DNA from: a virus | DNA: 64,000 nt | Reading direction: 5' to 3' (one strand) | IMG/VR virus record: IMGVR_UViG_3300031952_000004 | Coordinates: 45,586 to 109,585 of that record | In this document: positions 43,530-51,479 of the stretch, in pieces | Numbering within the stretch: the first letter of the stretch is position 1 | Layout: the number at the start of each line of letters is the position of its first letter | Program-made: the position numbers and the translations under genes | Notes under the pieces: generated by a model | Told to the model about the DNA's origin: nothing | The model's input: only the letters and a program-made list of their open reading frames with translations | The model's database searches: none

Positions 43530-43901
43530 TTATAATCTACGTCTAATACTGTTTGGTAAAATAGAATTGATTGTGTATAATATTATATTAGGTTTTTTAA
43601 AATGAGATAATCCTCTACATCTATAGGGATAATATTTATAAATTTGCCACCATAAATCTATCATACAAATTAATGCTAAAATACTAGAAATCATAATAAA
43701 GAAATCTTTAATAATAAATCCATATCCTAATTTCACAAAATCATTTATTAAAGCAAAATTAATGAAACGCCTCGACATAGATTTAGCGGATTTTACTTTT
43801 TGAATTTTACGTGCTTGAATAGAATATTTTAAAGCATCGAATATGCTAGTAATTACTAATAATCCACCTAAAATATCTTTTAAAGTTATATAATTAAACA
43901 T
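43530..43901 (-). CDS. PQ-loop/SemiSWEET-like membrane protein
   Basis: 123 aa with three hydrophobic segments. YSIQARKIQKVKSAKSMSRRF matches the PQ-loop junction followed by KSA-S (as in SemiSWEET half-transporters), then LGYGFIIKDFFIMISSILALICMIDLWW fits the third helix. SemiSWEETs move sugars as dimers. The Pro-Gln itself is replaced by Ile-Gln, so function may differ. With the BT1-type gene this would be a second transporter-type protein in the window. Confidence 0.45.
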   Translation of the reverse strand: MFNYITLKDILGGLLVITSIFDALKYSIQARKIQKVKSAKSMSRRFINFALINDFVKLGYGFIIKDFFIMISSILALICMIDLWWQIYKYYPYRCRGLSHFKKPNIILYTINSILPNSIRRRL

Positions 43902-44067
43902 TCCATTCCCTGCCTTTTTTTAATCCTGGTTTAAAATTATTAAAAATACATTTCATTTTTTCTTTCCCTGATTTAAGAATAACTTTTTTCCAAAAAATAC
44001 AAGCTGGGCACATAACTTCGGAGGTTTCTTCTATTTCTATTTTCCATCTGGGACAATATTTTAACAT
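43894..44067 (-). CDS. Small cysteine-containing protein (57 aa)
   Basis: ORF of 57 codons ending 8 bases inside the PQ-loop-like gene. MLKYCPRWKI, then VMCPACIFWKK and EKMKCIFNNF, so four cysteines with one CPAC pair. SD is weak. It fits the tight packing of this strand and is probably expressed, but no family was recognised. Confidence 0.5.
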   Translation of the reverse strand: MLKYCPRWKIEIEETSEVMCPACIFWKKVILKSGKEKMKCIFNNFKPGLKKGREWNV

Positions 44068-44083
44068 TTTTTATCACTTTTGG

Positions 44084-44108
44084 GAGAGTGCGGTTTCCCA
44101 ACACTCTC
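44084..44108 (-). terminator. Stem-loop after small Lys-rich gene
   Basis: GAGAGTG and CACTCTC form a perfect 7-bp stem around CGGTTTCCCAA. On the + strand it is followed by ATTTTTATT; on the - strand (the transcribed one) no strong T-tract follows. It may be an RNA-processing or partial termination site in the long - strand transcript. Confidence 0.45.
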
Positions 44109-44115
44109 ATTTTTA

Positions 44116-44289
44116 TTACTTTTTGGGAGGTTGTTGTTCTTCTTTTCTAACGCCACCCATTTGATTTGTTCTAATCGAAACCAATAACTTTAAAATTATT
44201 CTCATAACCTTTACTAATTTAGCTATATCACTAATTTCTTCTTTACAAATAGCTTCGTAATCGTCGAATGCACCTTTAGCTGTAATCAC
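44116..44289 (-). CDS. Small helical protein (57 aa, GTG start)
   Basis: GTG at 44289 has a perfect AAGGAGG with 8-base spacing. Product: VITAKGAFDDYEAICKEE, then a hydrophobic-basic helix (LVKVMRIILKLLVSIR) and a Lys/Gln/Pro tail. The same frame is open upstream to an ATG at 44472 (118 aa), but that start has no SD and its middle overlaps a likely membrane gene, so the GTG start is preferred. Confidence 0.55.
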   Translation of the reverse strand: MITAKGAFDDYEAICKEEISDIAKLVKVMRIILKLLVSIRTNQMGGVRKEEQQPPKK

Positions 44290-44315
44290 TTTATTTTCCT
44301 CCTTTTTTATATTTA

Positions 44316-44408
44316 TTATTTCTTTGTTACATTCAGATAGACGTATGCTGCCATTCCTCCTATTACTATTCCTAATATTAAACCTAATATCAGACCTAAT
44401 ATGAACAT
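44316..44408 (-). CDS. Tiny glycine-zipper membrane protein (30 aa)
   Basis: ATG at 44408 with AGGAGG nine bases upstream. Residues 2-25 are one hydrophobic helix with Gly at regular spacing (ILGLILGLILGIVIGGMAAY) and a Lys-Lys end. Small membrane proteins of this kind with GxxxG packing are typical of phage membrane peptides. It lies between the resolvase and the GTG gene in its own frame. Confidence 0.6.
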   Translation of the reverse strand: MFILGLILGLILGIVIGGMAAYVYLNVTKK

Positions 44409-44464
44409 TATTTTCATCCTCCTTTTTAATTTGATTAAATTTATCTTGTAATTTTTCTTGCCAA

Positions 44465-45031
44465 TTATTCATCTTTTAATCCGTATAATGATAACAATAA
44501 AGAATCTGTAATGTTATCGTCTGTTTCTTTCGTATTGAATATATTATTTATCCAATCTATAATTTCTTTTTTCTTTTCAACTTTTTTAGTATCTCTTTTT
44601 AATTGAGATTTAAATCCTACTTCCTTTCTAGCAGTTATTGCGAATACTATTTTTATAGTTTCGAACGAATCATATAATTCAGAAAAACAGATTCCGCACA
44701 TAGCCTTTAATTGACCGAAAGAATAACTATTAAATCCCAAATAAGAATTTTCTAATACTAATATAGAATTCTTCTTAGGTTTTATTTTTAATTTAAATTC
44801 TCTTATAAATTTTAGCATAAATTCTAATTTTTCAATATATTTTTCTGATTTTTCGTCGTCTTTATTTAAAATAGGTATTCTAAAAATAAAAGTACTAATA
44901 CTTAAAGTTTTATTATTGGTTTCTAAAATAGATAAACCTGTTGTACTAGCAATATCTACCCCCAAAACGTATGAATTTCTTTTAATTTTAAATCCTAATT
45001 TTTTTTCAATGTCTTTAATTTTAAAGTTCAT
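44465..45031 (-). CDS. RuvC-like Holliday junction resolvase
   Basis: 188 aa. RNase H-fold acidic residues are visible: D26 in LGVDIAS, E94 in LVLENSYLGF and the late DDNITDSLLLSLYG (the Asp pair of RuvC-type resolvases). Such phage enzymes cut four-way junctions before packaging. The first ~20 residues are an extra basic helix. It overlaps the small gene upstream by 11 bases. Confidence 0.8.
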   Translation of the reverse strand: MNFKIKDIEKKLGFKIKRNSYVLGVDIASTTGLSILETNNKTLSISTFIFRIPILNKDDEKSEKYIEKLEFMLKFIREFKLKIKPKKNSILVLENSYLGFNSYSFGQLKAMCGICFSELYDSFETIKIVFAITARKEVGFKSQLKRDTKKVEKKKEIIDWINNIFNTKETDDNITDSLLLSLYGLKDE

Positions 45032-45167
45032 TTAAATATCTCTCCATAAAATATAGTTTATTTCCTATTTCTATTATAGAATAAAATCTATAACCATTCA
45101 TTGTATAAGTATCTATTTCCCATTCATCCCAGATTTTTATTTCTATTGTAAAATTATTTTGTGCCAT
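45021..45167 (-). CDS. Small protein (48 aa), unknown
   Basis: ATG at 45167 directly follows the upstream stop (TAA-ATG). Product is Trp/Tyr-rich and beta-like (FTIEIKIWDEWEIDTYTMNGYRFY... in short pieces), ending MERYLNEL where GGAGAG forms the SD of the RuvC-like gene. Probably real because it fills the gap exactly. Confidence 0.55.
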   Translation of the reverse strand: MAQNNFTIEIKIWDEWEIDTYTMNGYRFYSIIEIGNKLYFMERYLNEL

Positions 45168-45356
45168 TTATTCTTGTAAAAAAGTAATTATGGAATTATG
45201 ATGTAATCCATATTTATCTAATAATTGCATGAAAGAATCTTTAACATAAGCTGGAGAGTTTCCCATTATTTTTCTTTGTTCATTTTCTGCTTGCATACCC
45301 ATTGCTTCTATTATCGCACACGCTATTTGAGAATTTAAATAGGCTACTTTATCCAT
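45168..45356 (-). CDS. Small helical protein downstream of PP-loop genes
   Basis: 62 aa from the ATG at 45356, with AAGGAGG upstream in the last codons of the PAPS-reductase-like gene; the longer reading from 45380 overlaps that gene. Helical with NSQIACAIIEAMGMQAEN. Probably coupled to the PP-loop enzymes. Function unknown. Confidence 0.65.
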   Translation of the reverse strand: MDKVAYLNSQIACAIIEAMGMQAENEQRKIMGNSPAYVKDSFMQLLDKYGLHHNSIITFLQE

Positions 45357-45357
45357 T

Positions 45358-46269
45358 TTAAACCTCCTTATAAGGCACATGAATATAATCTAATATCTTA
45401 CCTACTCCTAATTCATTAATACAATAATTATAAAGTTGAGGATGAGTTTTAGCCATGCATTGAAATTTATTAGGTTCCTTTTCTAAATGAGTTCCAAACA
45501 TACAAAACATACATCCAGTTCTTAATTGTCCTTTATCATAAATAGTTGCATATTTTAGATTGTTCTTTTTAATATATGCCCAAACATCTTCTTCTAACCA
45601 AACTGATAAAGGTCTTGATTGAATCTTACCTTCAAAAGAATTACATCCATATTGTAAATAAGTAATTTCTCTCAATCTACTTTCATTTGCCATTGTACCG
45701 ACATAGGGATGCAATCCTGTTTTCTTAGTATAATTTTTGAATGGAAGTTTTTTCATTACATCACAGCATTGGTCGGAAATTTTAAAAGGAGCCTTAATTA
45801 AAAATCTCCATTTTTCTGGTACTTTCCAACTTCCAGATGCTTTTTTTCCATCTCCTCTTATACCTGTTAAATAGAGGTTCCTTATTATTTTATTTCCTTT
45901 TGTAGGATTCTGTAAAGTTGAAATCATTGAAGCAATTTTTTTACTAGTAACTGGATAACCATAGGTATCTAAAACTTGTTTAAAAGTCATTTCGGGTCTA
46001 ATAATTTCTACATTTTCAGTTTCTCGGACAAATTGTATCACTTCCGGCCATTCTAGACCTGTATTTACGAAGACTGCTTTGACATGAGGATATATTGACC
46101 TTACTAAATGTAAAAGAACTGTACTGTCTTTTCCTCCAGAAAAAGAGATACATACATCTCCTTCTAATTTTTCATAAAATTCTCTTATTCTTTTATTAGT
46201 AAACTTAATTTTTGCCTCTAAAGGTAATGATTGTCTTTGTTTAAGTTCCCAAATCTTTACTTTAGGCAT
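45358..46269 (-). CDS. PAPS-reductase/PP-loop ATP pyrophosphatase-type enzyme, copy 1
   Basis: 303 aa. P-loop SFSGGKDST (44-50) binds the pyrophosphate of ATP or PAPS. VNTGLEWPEV and SDQCCDVMKK follow the family; late RTGCMFCMFG has two cysteines of a possible metal site, and GTMANESRLRE also fits. It may act on sulfur or on nucleic acid (as in DndC/PAPS-reductase phage genes). It overlaps the start of copy 2 by 1 base. Confidence 0.82.
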   Translation of the reverse strand: MPKVKIWELKQRQSLPLEAKIKFTNKRIREFYEKLEGDVCISFSGGKDSTVLLHLVRSIYPHVKAVFVNTGLEWPEVIQFVRETENVEIIRPEMTFKQVLDTYGYPVTSKKIASMISTLQNPTKGNKIIRNLYLTGIRGDGKKASGSWKVPEKWRFLIKAPFKISDQCCDVMKKLPFKNYTKKTGLHPYVGTMANESRLREITYLQYGCNSFEGKIQSRPLSVWLEEDVWAYIKKNNLKYATIYDKGQLRTGCMFCMFGTHLEKEPNKFQCMAKTHPQLYNYCINELGVGKILDYIHVPYKEV

Positions 46270-47012
46270 TAATATCCTCCTAATTTTTTATCAAAAATAC
46301 CTTCTTCTATTTCTTTCTTAAAACGAACATCCAAATCGGTAACATAAATTGGAGGAAATCTATCTTTTCCTTTTTTATTATTAATATGCCCCACTTTAAA
46401 TGGACTTTTGGTTTTAGATTGCATTTTTAATAATTCTTTCCATAAATCGGGAAAATTCTTATACAAACCTCTTAATGATGTCATTGGTTGTAAAGGACAG
46501 CACCAGCACGATGCACTACTCATACACTTATAAAGATTCTCAAAATTGAATCCTTTATCTTTACAATAATCTAAACAATCCTGTTCAGTCATTCTCCATT
46601 CTATTAAAGGAAGTATTACTGTTTTATCATCTGCATATCTTTTTGCTCTATATTCTTCACCTTTTGTAAGTCCAAGATAATTAACAAAAGGTTTTTTGTC
46701 TTTTAAATATTTGTGAATTGCAGTTTTTTTCAATCCTGTACACCAACGAATATTGAAACGAGGAAATCCCAATCCAATTCCCCTTTTATTTGGTTTTTCA
46801 TACATATACCATTCAAATGATTTTTCTGGTTTAAGCCAAACAATAGGTCTTTTAATATATTCTTCAACTTTTTTAACAGTAGTATAAATAGCAGGGAATT
46901 CCCATCCTGTATCAAAGAACAAAATTTCATCTATTTGCTTTTTTTCTTCAAGTAATCTTATAAGCATAGCAGTAGAATCTTTCCCACCTGAATAACTAAC
47001 TATATAGTGCAT
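46269..47012 (-). CDS. PAPS-reductase/PP-loop enzyme, copy 2
   Basis: 247 aa. VSYSGGKDSTAML (8-14) is the PP-loop. FFDTGWEFP, RFNIRWCTGLKK and LGLTKGEEYRAKRY follow, with Cys-rich SASCWCCPLQPM near residue 168 as a probable iron-sulfur or zinc site. It is clearly related but not redundant to copy 1: Cys positions and length differ. The pair may form one complex for base, tRNA or DNA sulfur modification; unproven. SD AAAAGGAAAAA is weak. Confidence 0.82.
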   Translation of the reverse strand: MHYIVSYSGGKDSTAMLIRLLEEKKQIDEILFFDTGWEFPAIYTTVKKVEEYIKRPIVWLKPEKSFEWYMYEKPNKRGIGLGFPRFNIRWCTGLKKTAIHKYLKDKKPFVNYLGLTKGEEYRAKRYADDKTVILPLIEWRMTEQDCLDYCKDKGFNFENLYKCMSSASCWCCPLQPMTSLRGLYKNFPDLWKELLKMQSKTKSPFKVGHINNKKGKDRFPPIYVTDLDVRFKKEIEEGIFDKKLGGY

Positions 47013-47036
47013 TTCTTTTTCCTTTTTAAGAGAGAG

Positions 47037-47056
47037 AAGGAAGTTAAAACTTCCTT
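47037..47056 (-). terminator. Perfect 9-bp stem before PP-loop genes
   Basis: AAGGAAGTT and AACTTCCTT form a perfect stem with a 2-base loop, right after the stop of the 89-aa gene. On the - strand CTCTCTCTTAAAAAGG follows, so T-run is poor. Possible attenuator between 47057 and the PP-loop pair. Confidence 0.45.
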
Positions 47057-47326
47057 TTAGTTAATTCGTTCTATTGTTTTACCATTATCATTAAGAAGAT
47101 AAACATTATTGACATCAACTACAATAACTTGAGCCAAAATTTGTTCAGCTTTAAACATATAAATCTTCTTAACTGAATCATTATCAATAATTATACTTCT
47201 CATTAACATAAATTGTTTATTCAAATCAGCATCTTGTGCATTTTTTACAGTAGTTTCGATAACCTCTACTGTCTCAATTTTATCAAAAAACTTCCACCCA
47301 CAATTCATTTGAACTTTCATTATCAT
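47057..47326 (-). CDS. Unknown protein (89 aa)
   Basis: Mixed alpha/beta with hydrophobic strands (QILAQVIVVDVNNVYLL). Overlaps the upstream ORF stop by ATGA. Not recognised. It ends at a strong stem-loop. Confidence 0.6.
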   Translation of the reverse strand: MIMKVQMNCGWKFFDKIETVEVIETTVKNAQDADLNKQFMLMRSIIIDNDSVKKIYMFKAEQILAQVIVVDVNNVYLLNDNGKTIERIN

Positions 47327-47535
47327 TTTTCTTCCTCCTTTTTATCTGCCTTTCTATCTATCTTCCTTCTCTCTTTTTTAGGTTTAATTTCTTTTATTAA
47401 TGATAAATCCCATTTTAATGCTTCAAAAATATGTTCAACCTTTGAAATTATACTTCTTTCTATCATTTTAGACCACGCAATCTTGGATTTATCTAATAAA
47501 TCTACAGTATTTTCATCAAAAGCAATTGGAATCAT
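47323..47535 (-). CDS. Small helical Lys-rich protein, unknown
   Basis: 70 aa; begins MIPIAFDENTVDLLDKSK and ends in a basic tail KKERRKIDRKADKKEEEK. The ATG at 47535 is one base into the HNH stop region (TAATG) and its SD (AAAGGAG) is inside the HNH gene. Not recognised. Confidence 0.6.
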   Translation of the reverse strand: MIPIAFDENTVDLLDKSKIAWSKMIERSIISKVEHIFEALKWDLSLIKEIKPKKERRKIDRKADKKEEEK

Positions 47536-48080
47536 TATTTTGCTCCTTTTTTTAAATTATCAACTGCCCACAGAGGTTGTAAGTTAGTATAATGAAAACA
47601 TTTGCGTTGTTCTGACTTTTTTCGCAAATCAAATGAAGCACAGGGTTTAATATGGTCTATGTGCCACAATCCATAGTTAGACCACGACATATTTTTTAAA
47701 AACTGTGATTCTAAATGTTGTTTTAATTCTTTTAAAGAACAACCAATTAATTTCAATATGGAAGTAGATTTATGAATTTTTTTTAATACTTTTCGCAATC
47801 TTTGTCTAAGACAAATTCGTATTCTAAAATTAATATCTCTATGGTACCTATTATATTTGTAAACATTATCTTGTTCGATGGTTTCTTTTTTATGGTCTTG
47901 ATAATACTTTTTTCTTTGTAAACTTATTTTTTCTTTATTTAGTCGGTCATACTCTTTTTTATATAAAGCAATTTCTTTTTTATGAATTTTATTATAAATT
48001 TTTCGAATTAAAAGAATTTTTTTCTTATGTAATTGATAATATTCTTTTGCGTATTGTTTCCAATCTTCTTTAGTCCACAT
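47535..48080 (-). CDS. HNH homing endonuclease with basic helical linker
   Basis: 181 aa from the ATG at 48080; a longer reading from 48200 lies inside the polymerase gene. Begins MWTKEDWKQYAKEYYQ, then a Lys/His/Glu helical region with YNKIHKKEIALYKKEYDRL repeats, and a core WHIDHIKPCASFDLRKK, CFHYTNLQPLWAVDNL. It is the sister of 10853-11581 but lacks its N-terminal CxxC knuckle. Lies right after the polymerase gene (11-base overlap), and GGAG near its end is the SD of the next gene. Confidence 0.83.
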   Translation of the reverse strand: MWTKEDWKQYAKEYYQLHKKKILLIRKIYNKIHKKEIALYKKEYDRLNKEKISLQRKKYYQDHKKETIEQDNVYKYNRYHRDINFRIRICLRQRLRKVLKKIHKSTSILKLIGCSLKELKQHLESQFLKNMSWSNYGLWHIDHIKPCASFDLRKKSEQRKCFHYTNLQPLWAVDNLKKGAK

Positions 48081-51000
48081 AATAAATCCACCAATAATTA
48101 TCACCCAATTGCTTATCAAATTTTCCAAATATTTTTTTGCTATTATTTTTTGCTTGAATATGAATTGGTAATTTTCTAATAAAAGTTGTTCCTTTAGCAT
48201 TTGTTACTATAGTTTTGTACTCTCCATCTTGTTTTGTTAATCTTGCAGGAAATCCAATATCTTGCAGGGGTAATGTTTTAATCTTTTCTTTTTCAGAATT
48301 AATCCATTTTACTATTTCTTCTTGTGGTTCTTCATTCATAATCTTTTCAATTAAAATCGTTTGAAATTCTTTAATGAATTTTGAACTATCTTTTCTTTTG
48401 GCTTCTATACCTTTGATTTCTTCTTTTAATTTTCCATTTAATTTTCTTAAATATCCTTTATAATGGCACATAGCTACGATTAAAATTTTTTCAAATCTAC
48501 CTTCACATTCAAATTTAATATCAATTCTTTCTCTATTATATCTTTCTTTAGCCCATTGTTGTATTAATTGATTAAACAATTCTGTAGGATTTTCTTTTGA
48601 TTCTATCATAATACCATCAGTATCCAAATAAATAACATTGATTCCTTTTTCTTTTATTTTATCTTCTGTATAATGAAGTAAATCTCTTGCAATTGAAGTA
48701 ATTGCTGAAGCAATATGAACATTATAAAGTCTAAAAATCTTTAATCCACATACTCCAAAAAGAGAATTAACAACCGCTTTGATTGCATCATATTTTATTT
48801 GTAAATCTTTACCTTCTTCAGATTCTGGATTTGCTTGTTCTAATTCTTTTTTAATAGTATCTTTTTTATTTAATAATTTTCTTGCAATAATTGGTAATAA
48901 AGTATTTTGATTTTGTGTCATGTAAATAGAATATTTAAAAGTATTTGTTTCTCTATCAGTAATATCTATTTTCTGACTATGTTTATCTTCTGTTAAATTT
49001 GAAACATCTAAACATAAATTATTAATAATAGATGGATAAGTTCCCGAAATATCCATTTTCCAAATATTATTTTTAAAAAAACCTAAATCTGCTCTACGAT
49101 AAGCTCCTTCAAATTCAATTTCATCAGAAATTTCTTGTCCATAATGTTTAGAGGGTAAAATGATTCCTTTTTGTTTAGCTTCTCGAAGTAGAATCATATC
49201 TATCATTTTAGAATTCCAACAAACATCCGACCACTCGCACATACTCATTCTTCTAAGTTCATCGTAATATTCTACAATTTCTAATTTCTTATCTAAATCT
49301 ATCATCCTTCTTACATCGTTTATATTTTTTTCTTTAATTTCATCAGCCAATCTACTAAAATCTACCTTTTTATAAGACTGTTCTTTTAATTCTTTTTGAC
49401 AAACTGCATCTAAAGCATAAGAAGATTCTGTACGGTAAATTTTCTTATACATTTCTAAATAATCCATAACACTTATACCAGCAGGAATAAGATTTGGTTC
49501 TACTTCTTGTTTACCCCCCAAATATCTTGCTTGAGCAATTGGACTTAACATTTCTGCCAATTCACATCCAAATAATTTTTTATATCGGGCACAAAGATAA
49601 CGCCAATCGAATTCAATAAAATTCCAACCGCAATTATGTGTAAGCAAATTATTTGCTATAAATAAATGATGTTTGTCCAGAGTAATATCTATTAACTTTA
49701 AATTTTTTATATTTTTAATTTGTTTTATTGAATTAAAAAAATATGTGTTTATATATTTATTCAATTCATCTAATTTTGTTATTTGATACTTGGATAGTTT
49801 GTTAGTTTTTATTATATCGATAATATAATGCACAAATTCTCTTGTAATTGTTTGATTTGAACAAAAAAGTTTCATTTTATCTTTATAGGAAAGTTTAACA
49901 TTCCATTCTTCGATAAGTTTTAATAATAAATTTTTAATGGGAATGGTATCTATATGATTAACTGTATGTTTTAAAAATAACTTCTTTTTTGGATGTTTTA
50001 AAAATAAACGATAATTCTTAGAAGAACTATAAATTCTTAAAGTATAACATTTTTGTTTTGATTTTTTACCCGAATATCCATTATCTTTTTTATTCGGGAT
50101 TCCGATTCCCCACAAAACCCAAGACATCCAATCAATCAAAACTTCATTAGTATTGCTAAATGATAAACTATTTCCTGTATAAGTGCCATCTGCATCTATC
50201 AACCCACTAATAATATTAGTTTGTTGATTTGTATTTAATCCATAAAGATAAATACTTAAATTTTTATACAATATATCTATACTTTTTTTCCAATCATTAG
50301 CTTTTAAAGAATTTTTGCTATATAGATGATAACAATTATTATACTTATGAAGATACATGGCTATTCCATTTCTATTGAGTATTTTTTTAACTATACCCAT
50401 CATTTCTTCATTGTCATCTCTTACTTCCAATCGATTCTGTTTACCTTTTGTACCATCTCCCAAATAATACCCCACAAACCAAAAATATTCATCTTCTTGT
50501 CCATAATAGGGTAAATAATTTATTGGGGTTAAAATAAAATCCTTTTTTGTTAATTCTTTTGCTTGTTTTATTGTTTTAAAATTATCATGTTTATAAACTA
50601 AATTATTAAGATTAGTAATTAAAAATGGATGATTTTTTGAAGATTTGATTGTATTTGTTCTTGTTTGTATTTCTAATCCTTCTTCTTGTTTCTTTGATAT
50701 TCTGATAATTTTTGCTTTTGTAAAATCATTATGGCGATTAATTGATAACACTTCCTCTTCTAATTCTATATCTTTTAAAATTTTAAAACCTTTATGGGTT
50801 TTAATTTTTGTATTTTCATCTAAACACAATAAATCAAATTGTTGCTCTTTTATCCATTTAACGAAGGCATCCAATAATTTTTTTTCTAATTCACTCCAAT
50901 CTTTAACAGCAATTCTAGGGTCTAAATAATCTTTTAAATAAAATGTTTTAATCTCTTCTGTATAAGAATTAGAACATGAAATACATGAAATCGGCTGTTC

Positions 51001-51354
51001 TGGATAAAGATAATTGGGTAATTCTTTAGTAAGAACTTCGATGTCTATGAAAGAATACTTTAAATCTGATTTACCAAAACTGACGATTTTATCTATAATA
51101 TATCGCTTTGTGAAAAGTATATCGGCTTCATAACTTCCTTCATCTCTACGATTCTTTACATCAGAAGGACGAGAACAAAGGACTTTATTAACTTTTTTAT
51201 TGTCTATTGTTTTAAAAATTCCAGTAGGCGAGACTTGATAGAAATAAGGAAAGAAAGTTTTATCCTTAAACAAAGAAAGAGTTTTTCCGATTCTATGCCA
51301 CACATAAATTTCTCTCCCCACATTAGCAATATTACAAACGTTAAAGTTTAACAT
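48070..51354 (-). CDS. Family B DNA polymerase with intein in the exonuclease domain
   Basis: 1094 aa precursor, 696 aa without the intein. Exonuclease motif I is FIDIEVL (103-109), motif II NFIEFD (578-583) and motif III EYYDELRR (near 698). Polymerase motifs: A WKMDISGTYPS (D767), B KAVVNSLFG (N863), C YLDTDG (909-914). So both 3'-5' proofreading and polymerisation residues are present; it is the phage replicase. The intein (177-574) interrupts just before GWNFIEFD, so it disables proofreading domain folding until excised. It overlaps the HNH gene by 11 bases. Confidence 0.9.
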   Translation of the reverse strand: MLNFNVCNIANVGREIYVWHRIGKTLSLFKDKTFFPYFYQVSPTGIFKTIDNKKVNKVLCSRPSDVKNRRDEGSYEADILFTKRYIIDKIVSFGKSDLKYSFIDIEVLTKELPNYLYPEQPISCISCSNSYTEEIKTFYLKDYLDPRIAVKDWSELEKKLLDAFVKWIKEQQFDLLCLDENTKIKTHKGFKILKDIELEEEVLSINRHNDFTKAKIIRISKKQEEGLEIQTRTNTIKSSKNHPFLITNLNNLVYKHDNFKTIKQAKELTKKDFILTPINYLPYYGQEDEYFWFVGYYLGDGTKGKQNRLEVRDDNEEMMGIVKKILNRNGIAMYLHKYNNCYHLYSKNSLKANDWKKSIDILYKNLSIYLYGLNTNQQTNIISGLIDADGTYTGNSLSFSNTNEVLIDWMSWVLWGIGIPNKKDNGYSGKKSKQKCYTLRIYSSSKNYRLFLKHPKKKLFLKHTVNHIDTIPIKNLLLKLIEEWNVKLSYKDKMKLFCSNQTITREFVHYIIDIIKTNKLSKYQITKLDELNKYINTYFFNSIKQIKNIKNLKLIDITLDKHHLFIANNLLTHNCGWNFIEFDWRYLCARYKKLFGCELAEMLSPIAQARYLGGKQEVEPNLIPAGISVMDYLEMYKKIYRTESSYALDAVCQKELKEQSYKKVDFSRLADEIKEKNINDVRRMIDLDKKLEIVEYYDELRRMSMCEWSDVCWNSKMIDMILLREAKQKGIILPSKHYGQEISDEIEFEGAYRRADLGFFKNNIWKMDISGTYPSIINNLCLDVSNLTEDKHSQKIDITDRETNTFKYSIYMTQNQNTLLPIIARKLLNKKDTIKKELEQANPESEEGKDLQIKYDAIKAVVNSLFGVCGLKIFRLYNVHIASAITSIARDLLHYTEDKIKEKGINVIYLDTDGIMIESKENPTELFNQLIQQWAKERYNRERIDIKFECEGRFEKILIVAMCHYKGYLRKLNGKLKEEIKGIEAKRKDSSKFIKEFQTILIEKIMNEEPQEEIVKWINSEKEKIKTLPLQDIGFPARLTKQDGEYKTIVTNAKGTTFIRKLPIHIQAKNNSKKIFGKFDKQLGDNYWWIYYVD
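49633..50826 (-). mobile_element. LAGLIDADG intein in DNA polymerase (398 aa)
   Basis: N-terminal CLDENTKI (C177), block B SSKNHPFL (His but Ser in place of Thr), dodecapeptides FVGYYLGDGTK and ISGLIDADGTY, and end LLTHN before Cys of the extein. Insertion lies just before the exonuclease II motif GWNFxEFD, an uncommon polB site compared with motifs A-C. All splice residues are present. Confidence 0.92.
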
Positions 51355-51479
51355 AATATTTTTTTTAAATTAAATAAAATTAAACAAAATTTATCAAACC
51401 AATTCATTTCTATCTCTATCCATAGTTTATTATCTTTAATATAACTTTTTGATTTTCTCAAATAAAAAGGTAATTTCAT
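51348..51479 (-). CDS. Small basic protein (43 aa)
   Basis: ATG at 51479 overlaps the HD-gene stop (ATGA); GGAGATAAA supplies an SD. A basic N-terminus (PFYLRKSKSYIK), then a hydrophobic end (FCLILFNLKKI) in which the last codons overlap the polymerase start by 7 bases. Possibly a membrane-anchored peptide or an uncoupled leader. Unknown. Confidence 0.5.
   Translation of the reverse strand: MKLPFYLRKSKSYIKDNKLWIEIEMNWFDKFCLILFNLKKILC

Noticed and set aside
44116-44472. 118-aa reading from ATG at 44472
   Set aside because: No SD, and the middle overlaps a membrane ORF with AGGAGG; the shorter GTG start at 44289 has a perfect AAGGAGG.
47213-47587. Plus-strand 124-aa ORF across 47.2-47.6 kb
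   Set aside because: Antisense to three coupled - strand genes, hydrophobic low-complexity translation; treated as a shadow.
50645-50929. Plus-strand 94-aa ORF inside the polymerase/intein region
   Set aside because: Serine/phenylalanine-rich antisense shadow of a coding gene; no SD or context on this strand.
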